NCBI RefSeq assembly: GCF_039941015.1
Contig: NZ_JBDVFI010000104.1
Strand: one strand, 5' to 3'
From: Sedimentitalea sp039941015
GTDB taxonomy: Bacteria > Pseudomonadota > Alphaproteobacteria > Rhodobacterales > Rhodobacteraceae
Length of the DNA stretch: 64,000 bases
The notes under the pieces were generated by a model. The model was not told the DNA's origin. It saw only the letters and a list, made by a program, of their open reading frames with translations, and made no database searches. Shown here one piece after another: positions 1 to 6,825 of the stretch. A program made the translations under genes and the position numbers. Within the stretch, counting starts at the first letter, position 1, and each line of letters starts with the position of its first letter.

Positions 1-60
1 CCATTGCCGTCATCGAAAAAGAACCGGTCTTTCGGCCCGTTCACTCGCGGGTGGGCTAGA

Positions 61-411
61 ATGAAAGTGTCTGCGAAAACAGTTCTGGTTTTGATGGCTA
101 CGACACTGACGGTTCCTGTCGCCTGCGGACGGGACAACCCGAATCTCGTGCCGTTTGACGGTGTGGTTTTCAAATCCAAGACCAAACCCGTCGACAAAAA
201 GGTATCGCGCGCGGATTTCACCTCGACCATCTACAAGGTGTCACAGTCGCTGGATGGCGCGCGCGAAGCTGCGCGCTATCAGGGAACGATCTATTGCGTG
301 ACCAACTATGGCACGTCTGACATCGCATGGACGGTCGGGCCGGATACCGAGGCGGGGCGACTGTCGGTCGTCGACAACAACATCACCTTCCGTGGGAGAT
401 GCGATACATGA
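61..411 (+). CDS. Small exported (possibly lipo-) protein upstream of nuoG
   Basis: 116 residues from the ATG at 61. A GGGTGGG stretch lies upstream; an in-frame TTG at 4 would add 19 residues that do not look like a signal peptide. The N-terminus is a short basic stretch, a hydrophobic core and VPVAC at about residues 18-22, which fits a signal peptide and possibly a lipobox. The mature part has two further cysteines (about 79 and 114). I do not recognise the family. It lies 5' of the DUF5333 gene and nuoG on the same strand, so it probably belongs to the nuo operon. In another frame, bases 3-59 form an open tail ending in TAG that may be the 3' end of a gene lying before the window. Confidence 0.6.
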   Translation: MKVSAKTVLVLMATTLTVPVACGRDNPNLVPFDGVVFKSKTKPVDKKVSRADFTSTIYKVSQSLDGAREAARYQGTIYCVTNYGTSDIAWTVGPDTEAGRLSVVDNNITFRGRCDT

Positions 412-512
412 CCAGCTTTGCCGCGATAACAGGTGATAACGCCCCGATGATATTGCATATCACGGGCGGGCTGAGTGCAGTCGATCTTCCACAATGGAGG
501 ATATTGACATGA
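408..512 (+). CDS. Possible 34-residue ORF between the exported protein and the DUF5333 gene
   Basis: A short ORF whose ATG overlaps the preceding stop codon (ATGA) and follows a GGGAG. It ends by overlapping the start of the next gene. No family or motif is recognisable. The coupling-type overlap and full use of the gap are the only support, and chance is a real alternative. Confidence 0.2.
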   Translation: MTSFAAITGDNAPMILHITGGLSAVDLPQWRILT

Positions 513-913
513 CCGGTCTGAAAACCTGTGCCGTGGCACTTGCGATCTGTACGGCTGTTTCGGCGCAGGCCAAACCACCGCTGAGCGATGTGCCGGAAAT
601 CGATGGTACGTTGTTTGTTGTTGCCTTGGCCAACGAAGTCGGACGCAAATGCGATGACATCAGCGCGCGGCGGTTAAAGGGCTATAACATGCTGTTCCAA
701 CTGCGCAGCCGCGCAAATGAGCTGGGCTATACTGATGCCGAGATCCGGGCCTTTGTCGAATCCGACGCCGAGAAGGCCAAGATGCGCTCAAGAGGCGAAA
801 AGTACCTTGAATCCAAGGGTGTCAATATCGACCAACCCGATACGTACTGTGCGTTCGGTCGCACGGAAATAGCAAATTCCAGCGCGATCGGCGCGCTTTT
901 GAAGGCGAGATAG
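509..913 (+). CDS. DUF5333-family exported protein
   Basis: 134 residues. The start at 509 is preferred because GGAGG at about 496-500 is well placed for it, whereas the in-frame ATG at 494 overlaps that site. A signal peptide ends near AQA (about residue 21), predicting export. The mature part is helical with two cysteines (in GRKCDD and DTYCAF) that could form a disulfide. I recognise it as the DUF5333 type, known to me mainly from Rhodobacteraceae and commonly beside nuoG; its function is unknown. It ends 3 nt before nuoG, so co-expression with complex I is likely. A role in complex assembly is only inference. Confidence 0.75.
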   Translation: MTGLKTCAVALAICTAVSAQAKPPLSDVPEIDGTLFVVALANEVGRKCDDISARRLKGYNMLFQLRSRANELGYTDAEIRAFVESDAEKAKMRSRGEKYLESKGVNIDQPDTYCAFGRTEIANSSAIGALLKAR

Positions 914-916
914 ATC

Positions 917-2938
917 ATGTCTGACCTGCGCAAGATCAACATTGACGGAACCGAGATCGAAGTCGACGGGGCGATGACCTTGATCCAGGCCTGCGAAGTG
1001 GCTGGCGTGGAAATCCCGCGATTCTGCTATCACGAGCGTTTGTCGATCGCGGGCAACTGCCGCATGTGTCTGGTCGAGGTTGTGGGCGGCCCGCCAAAAC
1101 CGGCGGCCTCCTGCGCGATGCAGGTCAAGGATCTGCGCCCCGGTCCCGAAGGTCAGGCCCCGGTGGTCAAGACCAACTCGCCAATGGTTAAGAAAGCGCG
1201 CGAAGGGGTGATGGAGTTCCTGCTCATCAACCACCCGCTGGACTGCCCGATCTGCGATCAGGGCGGGGAATGCGATCTGCAGGATCAGGCGATGGCCTAT
1301 GGTGTCGATTTCTCGCGTTTCCGCGAAGCCAAGCGGGCGTCCGAGGATCTTGACCTCGGTCCGCTGGTCGAAACGCACATGACCCGCTGTATTTCCTGCA
1401 CCCGCTGTGTGCGGTTTACCACCGAGGTCGCCGGGATCACCCAGATGGGCCAGACGGGGCGTGGAGAGGATGCCGAGATCACCAGCTACCTCGGTGAAAC
1501 GCTCGATTCCAACTTGCAGGGCAATATCATCGACCTTTGCCCGGTTGGCGCGCTGGTCTCCAAACCCTATGCGTTTACGGCGCGCCCTTGGGAGTTGACC
1601 AAGACCGAAAGCATCGACGTGATGGACGCCCTAGGGTCAAACATCCGGGTTGATACCAAAGGGCGCGAAGTCATGCGGTTTTTGCCGCGCAACCACGATG
1701 GCGTGAACGAGGAATGGATTTCGGACAAGACACGGTTTGTGTGGGACGGATTGCGCCGTCAGCGGCTGGATCAGCCCTATATCCGCGAAAACGGCAAGCT
1801 GCGCCCGGCAAACTGGGACGAAGCGCTTGCTGCGGCATCGGGCGCATTGAAAGCGGCCAAGGCGCCGGCGGGTGTTGTTGGTGAACTCGCCCCTGTAGAG
1901 GCCGCATTCGCGCTCAAGCAGTTGATTGAAGGGCAGGGCGGCGTCGTTGAATGCCGCACTGACGGGGCCAAGCTGCCTGCCGGCAATCGTGGCGCCTATG
2001 CCGGTACAGCGAGAATCGAAGACATCGATTCAGCCGAGCGCATCCTGTTGATCGGCACAAACCCGCGCCTTGAGGCGCCGGTATTGAACTCGCGCATTCG
2101 GCGGGCATGGGCGCGCGGTGCCGACATTGCTTTGGTCGGCCAAGCCGCTGATCTGACTTATGAATACGCGCACGTTGGTGACGATCGCGCGGCGCTGCAA
2201 CAGGTCGTCGACATGGGCGGCGATGACGAAATCCGCAACCGGGCGTCGCTGGTCATCGTGGGCCAAGGCGCGTTGCAGGAGGCTGACGGCGCGGCCGTGC
2301 TGGCCGCCGCACAGAAGGTTGCCGAGGCCACAGCCAGTGGTCTGTTGATCCTGCACACGGCTGCTGGTCGGGTCGGTGCGATGGACGCCGGCTGTACCAA
2401 CGAGCGTGGCATGGACGCGGTCAACGACGCAGACGTAATCTATAACCTTGGTGCGGACGAAATCGACATCGCCGACGGGGCCTTTGTGATCTACCAGGGC
2501 AGCCACGGGGATCGGGGTGCGCATTGTGCCGACGTGATCCTTCCTGGCGCGGCCTATACCGAGGAGCCGGGGCTGTTCGTCAACACCGAAGGCCGCCCGC
2601 AACTTGCGCTGCGTGCCGGGTTTGCGCCGGGGCAGGCCAAGGAAAACTGGGCGATCCTGCGGGCTTTGAGTGCGGAGATGGGGGCGACCCTGCCGTATGA
2701 CTCGCTGGCACAGTTGCGTAAGGCGCTGGTCACCGCTGTGCCGCATCTTGCACAGATCGATGATGTTCCCGAAAACGACGTTCAACCGCTGCAGGCTGCA
2801 CCGCTGGGCAAAGCCAGCTTCCGCCCCGCGATCAGCGATTTCTATCTGACCAACCCGATTGCACGTGCCAGCGCCCTGATGGCCGAACTCTCTGCGGCCA
2901 CAAAGGCACGCGGGCAGGACCAGATCGCAGCGGAATGA
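917..2938 (+). CDS. nuoG: NADH-quinone oxidoreductase subunit G
   Basis: 673 residues, normal length for the short alphaproteobacterial (mitochondrial 75-kDa-like) form. This peripheral-arm subunit of complex I carries electrons from the NADH side towards NuoI. The N-terminal [2Fe-2S] ligands are C37, C48, C51 and C66. A [4Fe-4S] set with one histidine ligand follows (H106, C110, C113, C119), then a second [4Fe-4S] set (C158, C161, C164, C208). The remainder is the molybdopterin-oxidoreductase-like fold, which carries no cofactor in this family. It follows the DUF5333 gene by 3 nt, and its stop overlaps a small downstream ORF. Confidence 0.98.
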   Translation: MSDLRKINIDGTEIEVDGAMTLIQACEVAGVEIPRFCYHERLSIAGNCRMCLVEVVGGPPKPAASCAMQVKDLRPGPEGQAPVVKTNSPMVKKAREGVMEFLLINHPLDCPICDQGGECDLQDQAMAYGVDFSRFREAKRASEDLDLGPLVETHMTRCISCTRCVRFTTEVAGITQMGQTGRGEDAEITSYLGETLDSNLQGNIIDLCPVGALVSKPYAFTARPWELTKTESIDVMDALGSNIRVDTKGREVMRFLPRNHDGVNEEWISDKTRFVWDGLRRQRLDQPYIRENGKLRPANWDEALAAASGALKAAKAPAGVVGELAPVEAAFALKQLIEGQGGVVECRTDGAKLPAGNRGAYAGTARIEDIDSAERILLIGTNPRLEAPVLNSRIRRAWARGADIALVGQAADLTYEYAHVGDDRAALQQVVDMGGDDEIRNRASLVIVGQGALQEADGAAVLAAAQKVAEATASGLLILHTAAGRVGAMDAGCTNERGMDAVNDADVIYNLGADEIDIADGAFVIYQGSHGDRGAHCADVILPGAAYTEEPGLFVNTEGRPQLALRAGFAPGQAKENWAILRALSAEMGATLPYDSLAQLRKALVTAVPHLAQIDDVPENDVQPLQAAPLGKASFRPAISDFYLTNPIARASALMAELSAATKARGQDQIAAE

Positions 2939-3057
2939 GAGCGTCGAAACACATAGCGCCGCACCCGGCACGGCCTGCCATGGCGGCAGGTCGATGGCAC
3001 TGTCGGCCAACGTTTCGGGCGCGTCAATTGCGCACAAAAACCAAGGAAGAGGCTGGT

Positions 3058-3189
3058 ATGTGGCCTGCAGATGCTGTTAACAGCAACTTGTCATCATTGC
3101 CATGCGGGCTGGACTCTCTGGGCGCCTGTCTCGTGGTCGCCAAGCGCGCAAAACAACGGAATACCGACGGTGTGAGGACCTATGGCTGA
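3058..3189 (+). CDS. Possible small ORF between nuoG and nuoH
   Basis: The 243-nt gap between nuoG and nuoH stays open in one frame. A longer version starts at 2935 (84 residues), where ATGA overlaps the nuoG stop. A shorter one starts at 3058 (43 residues) behind a strong AGGAAGAGG. Both end at 3189, inside the first codons of nuoH. No motif, signal peptide or family is recognisable and the composition is not strongly protein-like. It could be one of the small interspersed genes known in Rhodobacter nuo loci, or an untranslated spacer. Confidence 0.25.
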   Translation: MWPADAVNSNLSSLPCGLDSLGACLVVAKRAKQRNTDGVRTYG

Positions 3190-4219
3190 TTTCTTTTCCA
3201 CTCCGGGCGGCATTGCGGTGCTGATTGTTGCACAAGTGCTCGCCGTTGTTGCGTTTGTCATGATCTCGCTTTTGTTCCTCGTCTACGGTGATCGCAAGAT
3301 CTGGGCCGCTGTTCAGATGCGGCGGGGCCCCAACGTCGTTGGCGTCTTTGGTTTGCTGCAATCGGTGGCCGATGCGCTGAAATACGTGGTGAAGGAAGTC
3401 GTGATCCCGGCCGGGTCGGACCGCACCGTATTCCTTCTCGCGCCGCTGACAAGCTTTGTTCTGGCGATGATCGCCTGGGCGGTGATCCCGTTCAACGATG
3501 GCTGGGTGCTGTCGGACATCAATGTCGCAATCCTCTATGTTTTCGCGGTGTCGAGCCTTGAGGTTTACGGCGTGATCATGGGGGGGTGGGCCTCAAACTC
3601 GAAATACCCGTTCCTCGGCTCACTGCGCTCTGCCGCTCAGATGATCTCGTACGAGGTGTCCATCGGTCTGATCATCATCGGCATCATCATCTCGACCGGT
3701 TCGCTGAACTTTTCAGATATCGTACGGGCGCAGGATGGGGCCTATGGGTTCTTCAGCTGGTACTGGCTGCCGCATTTCCCGATGGTTTTCCTGTTCTTCA
3801 TCTCGGCACTCGCTGAAACCAACCGCCCGCCATTTGACTTGCCGGAGGCGGAAAGCGAACTGGTGGCCGGGTATCAGGTGGAATATTCGGCGACACCGTT
3901 CCTGTTGTTCATGGCCGGTGAATACATCGCCATCTTCTTGATGTGCGCGCTGACCTCGCTCTTGTTCTTTGGGGGTTGGCTATCGCCGATCCCAGGCCTG
4001 CCGGATGGCGTGCTTTGGATGGTCGGCAAGATGGCGTTCTTCTTCTTTCTCTTCGCGATGGTCAAGGCGATCACGCCGCGTTACCGCTATGACCAACTGA
4101 TGCGTCTGGGCTGGAAAGTGTTCCTGCCGTTCAGCCTTGGCTGGGTGGTGTTCGTATCATTTGCGGCAAAATTCGATTGGTTCTGGGGGGCATTCGCCCG
4201 CTGGAGCACGGGGGGCTGA
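3182..4219 (+). CDS. nuoH: NADH-quinone oxidoreductase subunit H
   Basis: 345 residues with about eight membrane helices. NuoH is the membrane subunit at the junction with the peripheral arm and forms much of the quinone-access chamber. Family hallmarks are visible: the N-terminal GDRKIWAAVQMRRGPN stretch, the YEVSIGL region, ETNRPPFDLPEAESELVAGY (the conserved acidic loop facing the quinone site) and RYRYDQLMRLGWK near the end. The start is supported by GAGGA five bases upstream. It is followed 2 nt later by nuoI. Confidence 0.98.
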   Translation: MADFFSTPGGIAVLIVAQVLAVVAFVMISLLFLVYGDRKIWAAVQMRRGPNVVGVFGLLQSVADALKYVVKEVVIPAGSDRTVFLLAPLTSFVLAMIAWAVIPFNDGWVLSDINVAILYVFAVSSLEVYGVIMGGWASNSKYPFLGSLRSAAQMISYEVSIGLIIIGIIISTGSLNFSDIVRAQDGAYGFFSWYWLPHFPMVFLFFISALAETNRPPFDLPEAESELVAGYQVEYSATPFLLFMAGEYIAIFLMCALTSLLFFGGWLSPIPGLPDGVLWMVGKMAFFFFLFAMVKAITPRYRYDQLMRLGWKVFLPFSLGWVVFVSFAAKFDWFWGAFARWSTGG

Positions 4220-4221
4220 TC

Positions 4222-4716
4222 ATGGCGAATATCGACTATACGCGCGCGGCCAAATACTTCCTGCTCTGGGATTTCATGGTTGGCATGAAGCTGGGGCTAA
4301 AGTATTTCTTTGCGCCCAAGGCGACGCTGAACTATCCGCATGAAAAGGGCCCACTCAGCCCGCGATTCCGCGGCGAGCATGCGCTGCGGCGCTATCCCAA
4401 TGGCGAAGAACGCTGTATCGCCTGCAAACTCTGCGAAGCGATTTGCCCGGCACAGGCGATCACGATTGATGCCGAGCCGCGCGAAGACGGCAGCCGCCGC
4501 ACCACGCGGTATGATATCGATATGACCAAATGCATCTATTGCGGTTTCTGCCAAGAGGCATGCCCGGTGGATGCAATTGTTGAAGGTCCGAACTTTGAGT
4601 TCGCCACCGAAACCCGCGAAGAGCTGTTCTATGACAAGGACAAGCTCTTGGCGAATGGCGAAATGTGGGAAGCTGAAATTGCCCGTAACCTAGAGCTGGA
4701 TGCGCCGTATCGATGA
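4222..4716 (+). CDS. nuoI: NADH-quinone oxidoreductase subunit I
   Basis: 164 residues from the ATG at 4222; a more upstream in-frame start would overlap nuoH and add sequence absent from the family. This is the 8Fe ferredoxin-like subunit that passes electrons through clusters N6a and N6b towards N2. Two CxxCxxCxxxC motifs are present: C65, C68, C71, C75 and C104, C107, C110, C114. The N-terminal amphipathic stretch docks to the membrane arm. Its stop overlaps the start of the next gene (ATGA). Confidence 0.98.
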   Translation: MANIDYTRAAKYFLLWDFMVGMKLGLKYFFAPKATLNYPHEKGPLSPRFRGEHALRRYPNGEERCIACKLCEAICPAQAITIDAEPREDGSRRTTRYDIDMTKCIYCGFCQEACPVDAIVEGPNFEFATETREELFYDKDKLLANGEMWEAEIARNLELDAPYR

Positions 4717-5117
4717 ACACCGCAGTCACCGAACAAAGCAGCTATGAGCGCGGCAGTGAATTGGCCGAAAAGGTCAACCCGGGCATGGAAGCTGTGCTGG
4801 CCGGGCGTTACGACGCGTTGGTTCCGGGGCTGTCGCGAACGATTGTCGATGTCGCGTATGGGCAGTTCTACACGCGCGAAGGGCTGGACGAGAAAACCCG
4901 GTTGCTTGCGACGGTCGCAGCGCTGACCGCATTGGGCGGGCAGACTCGCCCGCAGCTAAAGGTGAACATCGCCAGCGCCCGTAAGGTTGGGGCGACACAG
5001 CGCGAAATCGGTGAAGTGATTTTTCAGATGGCGCTCTATGGTGGATTGCCAGCAGTGATCAACGCGATGAACGCTGCACTGGAAGTCTTTGATGAAGAGG
5101 TCGAGAACGATGAGTGA
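4713..5117 (+). CDS. Carboxymuconolactone decarboxylase-fold protein, first of a pair in the nuo operon
   Basis: 134 residues with the all-helical CMD/AhpD-like fold pattern: EKTRLLATVAALTALGG, then KVNIASARKVGATQREIGE and a terminal MALYGGLPAVINAMNAA. There is no CxxC, so AhpD-type peroxidase chemistry is unlikely. It looks closer to PcaC-type proteins, but there is no pca gene nearby and I would not assign that reaction. ATG overlaps the nuoI stop (ATGA), and the next gene, a divergent relative, overlaps its end by 8 nt. This position argues for expression with complex I; the function is unknown. Confidence 0.85.
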   Translation: MNTAVTEQSSYERGSELAEKVNPGMEAVLAGRYDALVPGLSRTIVDVAYGQFYTREGLDEKTRLLATVAALTALGGQTRPQLKVNIASARKVGATQREIGEVIFQMALYGGLPAVINAMNAALEVFDEEVENDE

Positions 5118-5517
5118 TCCGCAGAACCCGTTCGAAGCCATGATGGCGCAGGCCCAGGACATGGCCAAGGCACTGAACCCCGCGCTTGAGAGCTTTTCGC
5201 CCAAAGGGTTTGAGGCGTTGTGGCCAACGATGCCGAAAGAGGCGATGGAAATGATGTTCGGCAATGCGGTCAACAAGGACGGGCTTGATGCCAAGACCCG
5301 GCTCTTGATCACGCTGGCCGGGCTGACGATGCAGGGCGCGCAGTCAGATACGGCCGTTCGCCAAACTGTGCGCCACGCCATAGAGGCCGGCGCGCGCAAA
5401 CAGGAAATCGTGGAAACCATCGGCCAAATGTCAGTCTTTGCCGGCATTCCCGCCATGACCCGTGCGTTGGATCTGGCGAAAGAGGCGATGGGCGACCCGG
5501 AGGATGACAAAGCATGA
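5110..5517 (+). CDS. Carboxymuconolactone decarboxylase-fold protein, second of a pair
   Basis: 135 residues from the ATG at 5110, just inside the end of the previous gene. It has the same fold signature as its neighbour (DAKTRLLITLAGLTMQGAQ, a central AIEAGARKQEIVETIGQMS, and FAGIPAMTRALDLA), but the sequences have diverged, so this is an old duplication. There is no catalytic cysteine pair. The N-terminus is methionine- and alanine-rich (NPFEAMMAQAQDMAKALNP). Its stop overlaps the nuoJ start (ATGA), which ties it into the nuo transcript. CMD-fold proteins are oligomeric, so a hetero-oligomer with the upstream protein is a reasonable guess. Confidence 0.82.
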   Translation: MSDPQNPFEAMMAQAQDMAKALNPALESFSPKGFEALWPTMPKEAMEMMFGNAVNKDGLDAKTRLLITLAGLTMQGAQSDTAVRQTVRHAIEAGARKQEIVETIGQMSVFAGIPAMTRALDLAKEAMGDPEDDKA

Positions 5518-6116
5518 GCGTTTTTGCTTTTTACCTCTTTTCAATCAGCGTCATTACCGGTGGCCTGTTCACCGTGATTAGCCGCCAACCGGTTCATTCG
5601 GTCCTGTGGCTGATCCTCTCCTTCATCTCGGCGGCAGGGCTCTTTGTTCTGCTGGGCGCTGAATTCGTCGCGATGTTGCTTGTCATTGTCTACGTGGGCG
5701 CGGTGGCGGTTCTGTTCCTGTTTGTCGTGATGATGCTGGACGTGGATTTTGCCGAGCTCAAGGCCGAGATGGCCCGGTACATGCCGCTGGCCTTGCTGAT
5801 CGGCCTCGTGATCCTGATGCAATTCGTCATGGCCTTTGGCGCATGGGAAAGCAGTCACGCGGCAAGTGATCTACGCGCGCAGGTGGTGCCGTTGGACCGG
5901 CACAATACCGAGGCGCTCGGGATGATCCTGTATGACCAGTACTTCCTGCTGTTTCAGCTTGCAGGTCTGATCCTGCTGGTTGCGATGGTGGGCGCGATTG
6001 TGCTGACCCTGCGCCATCGCACCGACATCAAACGCCAGAATATCGTTGCGCAGATGATGCGCGATCCGGCGACGGCAATGGAACTGAAAGACGTGAAACC
6101 GGGGCAGGGGCTGTAA
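5514..6116 (+). CDS. nuoJ: NADH-quinone oxidoreductase subunit J
   Basis: 200 residues with five predicted membrane helices, a core subunit of the membrane arm. The conserved IVYVGAVAVLFLFVVMMLD segment (third helix, with the pi-bulge region known in this subunit) is present. The C-terminal hydrophilic tail, with RHRTDIKRQNI, is typical of alphaproteobacterial forms. The start overlaps the preceding CMD gene stop, and an unrelated exported protein follows 3 nt after the stop. Confidence 0.97.
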   Translation: MSVFAFYLFSISVITGGLFTVISRQPVHSVLWLILSFISAAGLFVLLGAEFVAMLLVIVYVGAVAVLFLFVVMMLDVDFAELKAEMARYMPLALLIGLVILMQFVMAFGAWESSHAASDLRAQVVPLDRHNTEALGMILYDQYFLLFQLAGLILLVAMVGAIVLTLRHRTDIKRQNIVAQMMRDPATAMELKDVKPGQGL

Positions 6117-6119
6117 ACA

Positions 6120-6509
6120 ATGCTGCATATCGTATCCAGAAAACGCTTTTTCGCCACGGTCGCGAGCGGAGGCCTGTTGTTGTTGGCAAGCGCCGCGGTG
6201 GCAGAAAGCCCGATCACCACGCGCCATGAGATCGACAAGGATTATGACGTGGCCAGCAAGGATTTTGGCGACGGGTTCGTTCAGCTTCATTCGCGCAAGG
6301 AGAACGCGGACGGGGTATCCCATTCGGTTCACAGTATTGACTGCGCAAACAAGGCTTATGCCCCGGTCTATTCGGGCGAGGCCCCGCCTGACGAATTTCC
6401 CCTGAACTCGCTCGGCTTCACGCTCAGCCCGATCGATGTAACTTCCGACGTTGCCCCGCTGGCACAACACGCATGCAAAAAGCACGGTTATCCGTTGCTG
6501 GAATGGTAA
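6120..6509 (+). CDS. Small exported protein of unknown family between nuoJ and nuoK
   Basis: 129 residues. The N-terminus is basic then hydrophobic (RKRFFATVASGGLLLLASAAVA), a signal peptide with probable cleavage after AVA near residue 28. The mature region has two cysteines (in SIDCANK and QHACKKHG) that could pair in the periplasm. I do not recognise a family. It sits 3 nt after nuoJ and 3 nt before nuoK, so it is almost certainly cotranscribed and possibly translationally coupled. An unrelated gene is not expected here, since nuoJ and nuoK are usually adjacent. Confidence 0.75.
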   Translation: MLHIVSRKRFFATVASGGLLLLASAAVAESPITTRHEIDKDYDVASKDFGDGFVQLHSRKENADGVSHSVHSIDCANKAYAPVYSGEAPPDEFPLNSLGFTLSPIDVTSDVAPLAQHACKKHGYPLLEW

Positions 6510-6512
6510 AAC

Positions 6513-6818
6513 ATGATCGGACTTGAACATTACCTCACAGTCGCTGCGACGCTGTTCGTCATCGGTATTTTCGGACTGTTTCTGAACCGCAAGAACGTGA
6601 TCATCCTGTTGATGAGCATCGAACTGATGCTGCTGGCAGTGAACATTAACCTTGTCGCGTTCTCCAGCTTTCTGGGCGATCTGGTGGGCCAGGTGTTCAC
6701 GCTGTTCGTTCTGACAGTTGCCGCTGCCGAAGCTGCGATCGGGCTGGCCATTCTGGTCTGCTTCTTCCGCAATCGTGGCACCATCGCGGTTGAAGACGTC
6801 AACATGATGAAGGGCTGA
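6513..6818 (+). CDS. nuoK: NADH-quinone oxidoreductase subunit K
   Basis: 101 residues, the usual length, with three membrane helices. NuoK is the MrpC-like subunit contributing to proton translocation. The family's buried glutamates are visible in MSIELMLLAVNINLV (second helix) and AAAEAAIGLAILVC (third helix). It is followed by nuoL after 7 nt. Confidence 0.98.
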   Translation: MIGLEHYLTVAATLFVIGIFGLFLNRKNVIILLMSIELMLLAVNINLVAFSSFLGDLVGQVFTLFVLTVAAAEAAIGLAILVCFFRNRGTIAVEDVNMMKG

Positions 6819-6825
6819 GAGAACT

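Noticed and set aside
4713..5117. AhpD-type peroxidase
   Set aside because: There is no CxxC in either CMD-fold protein.
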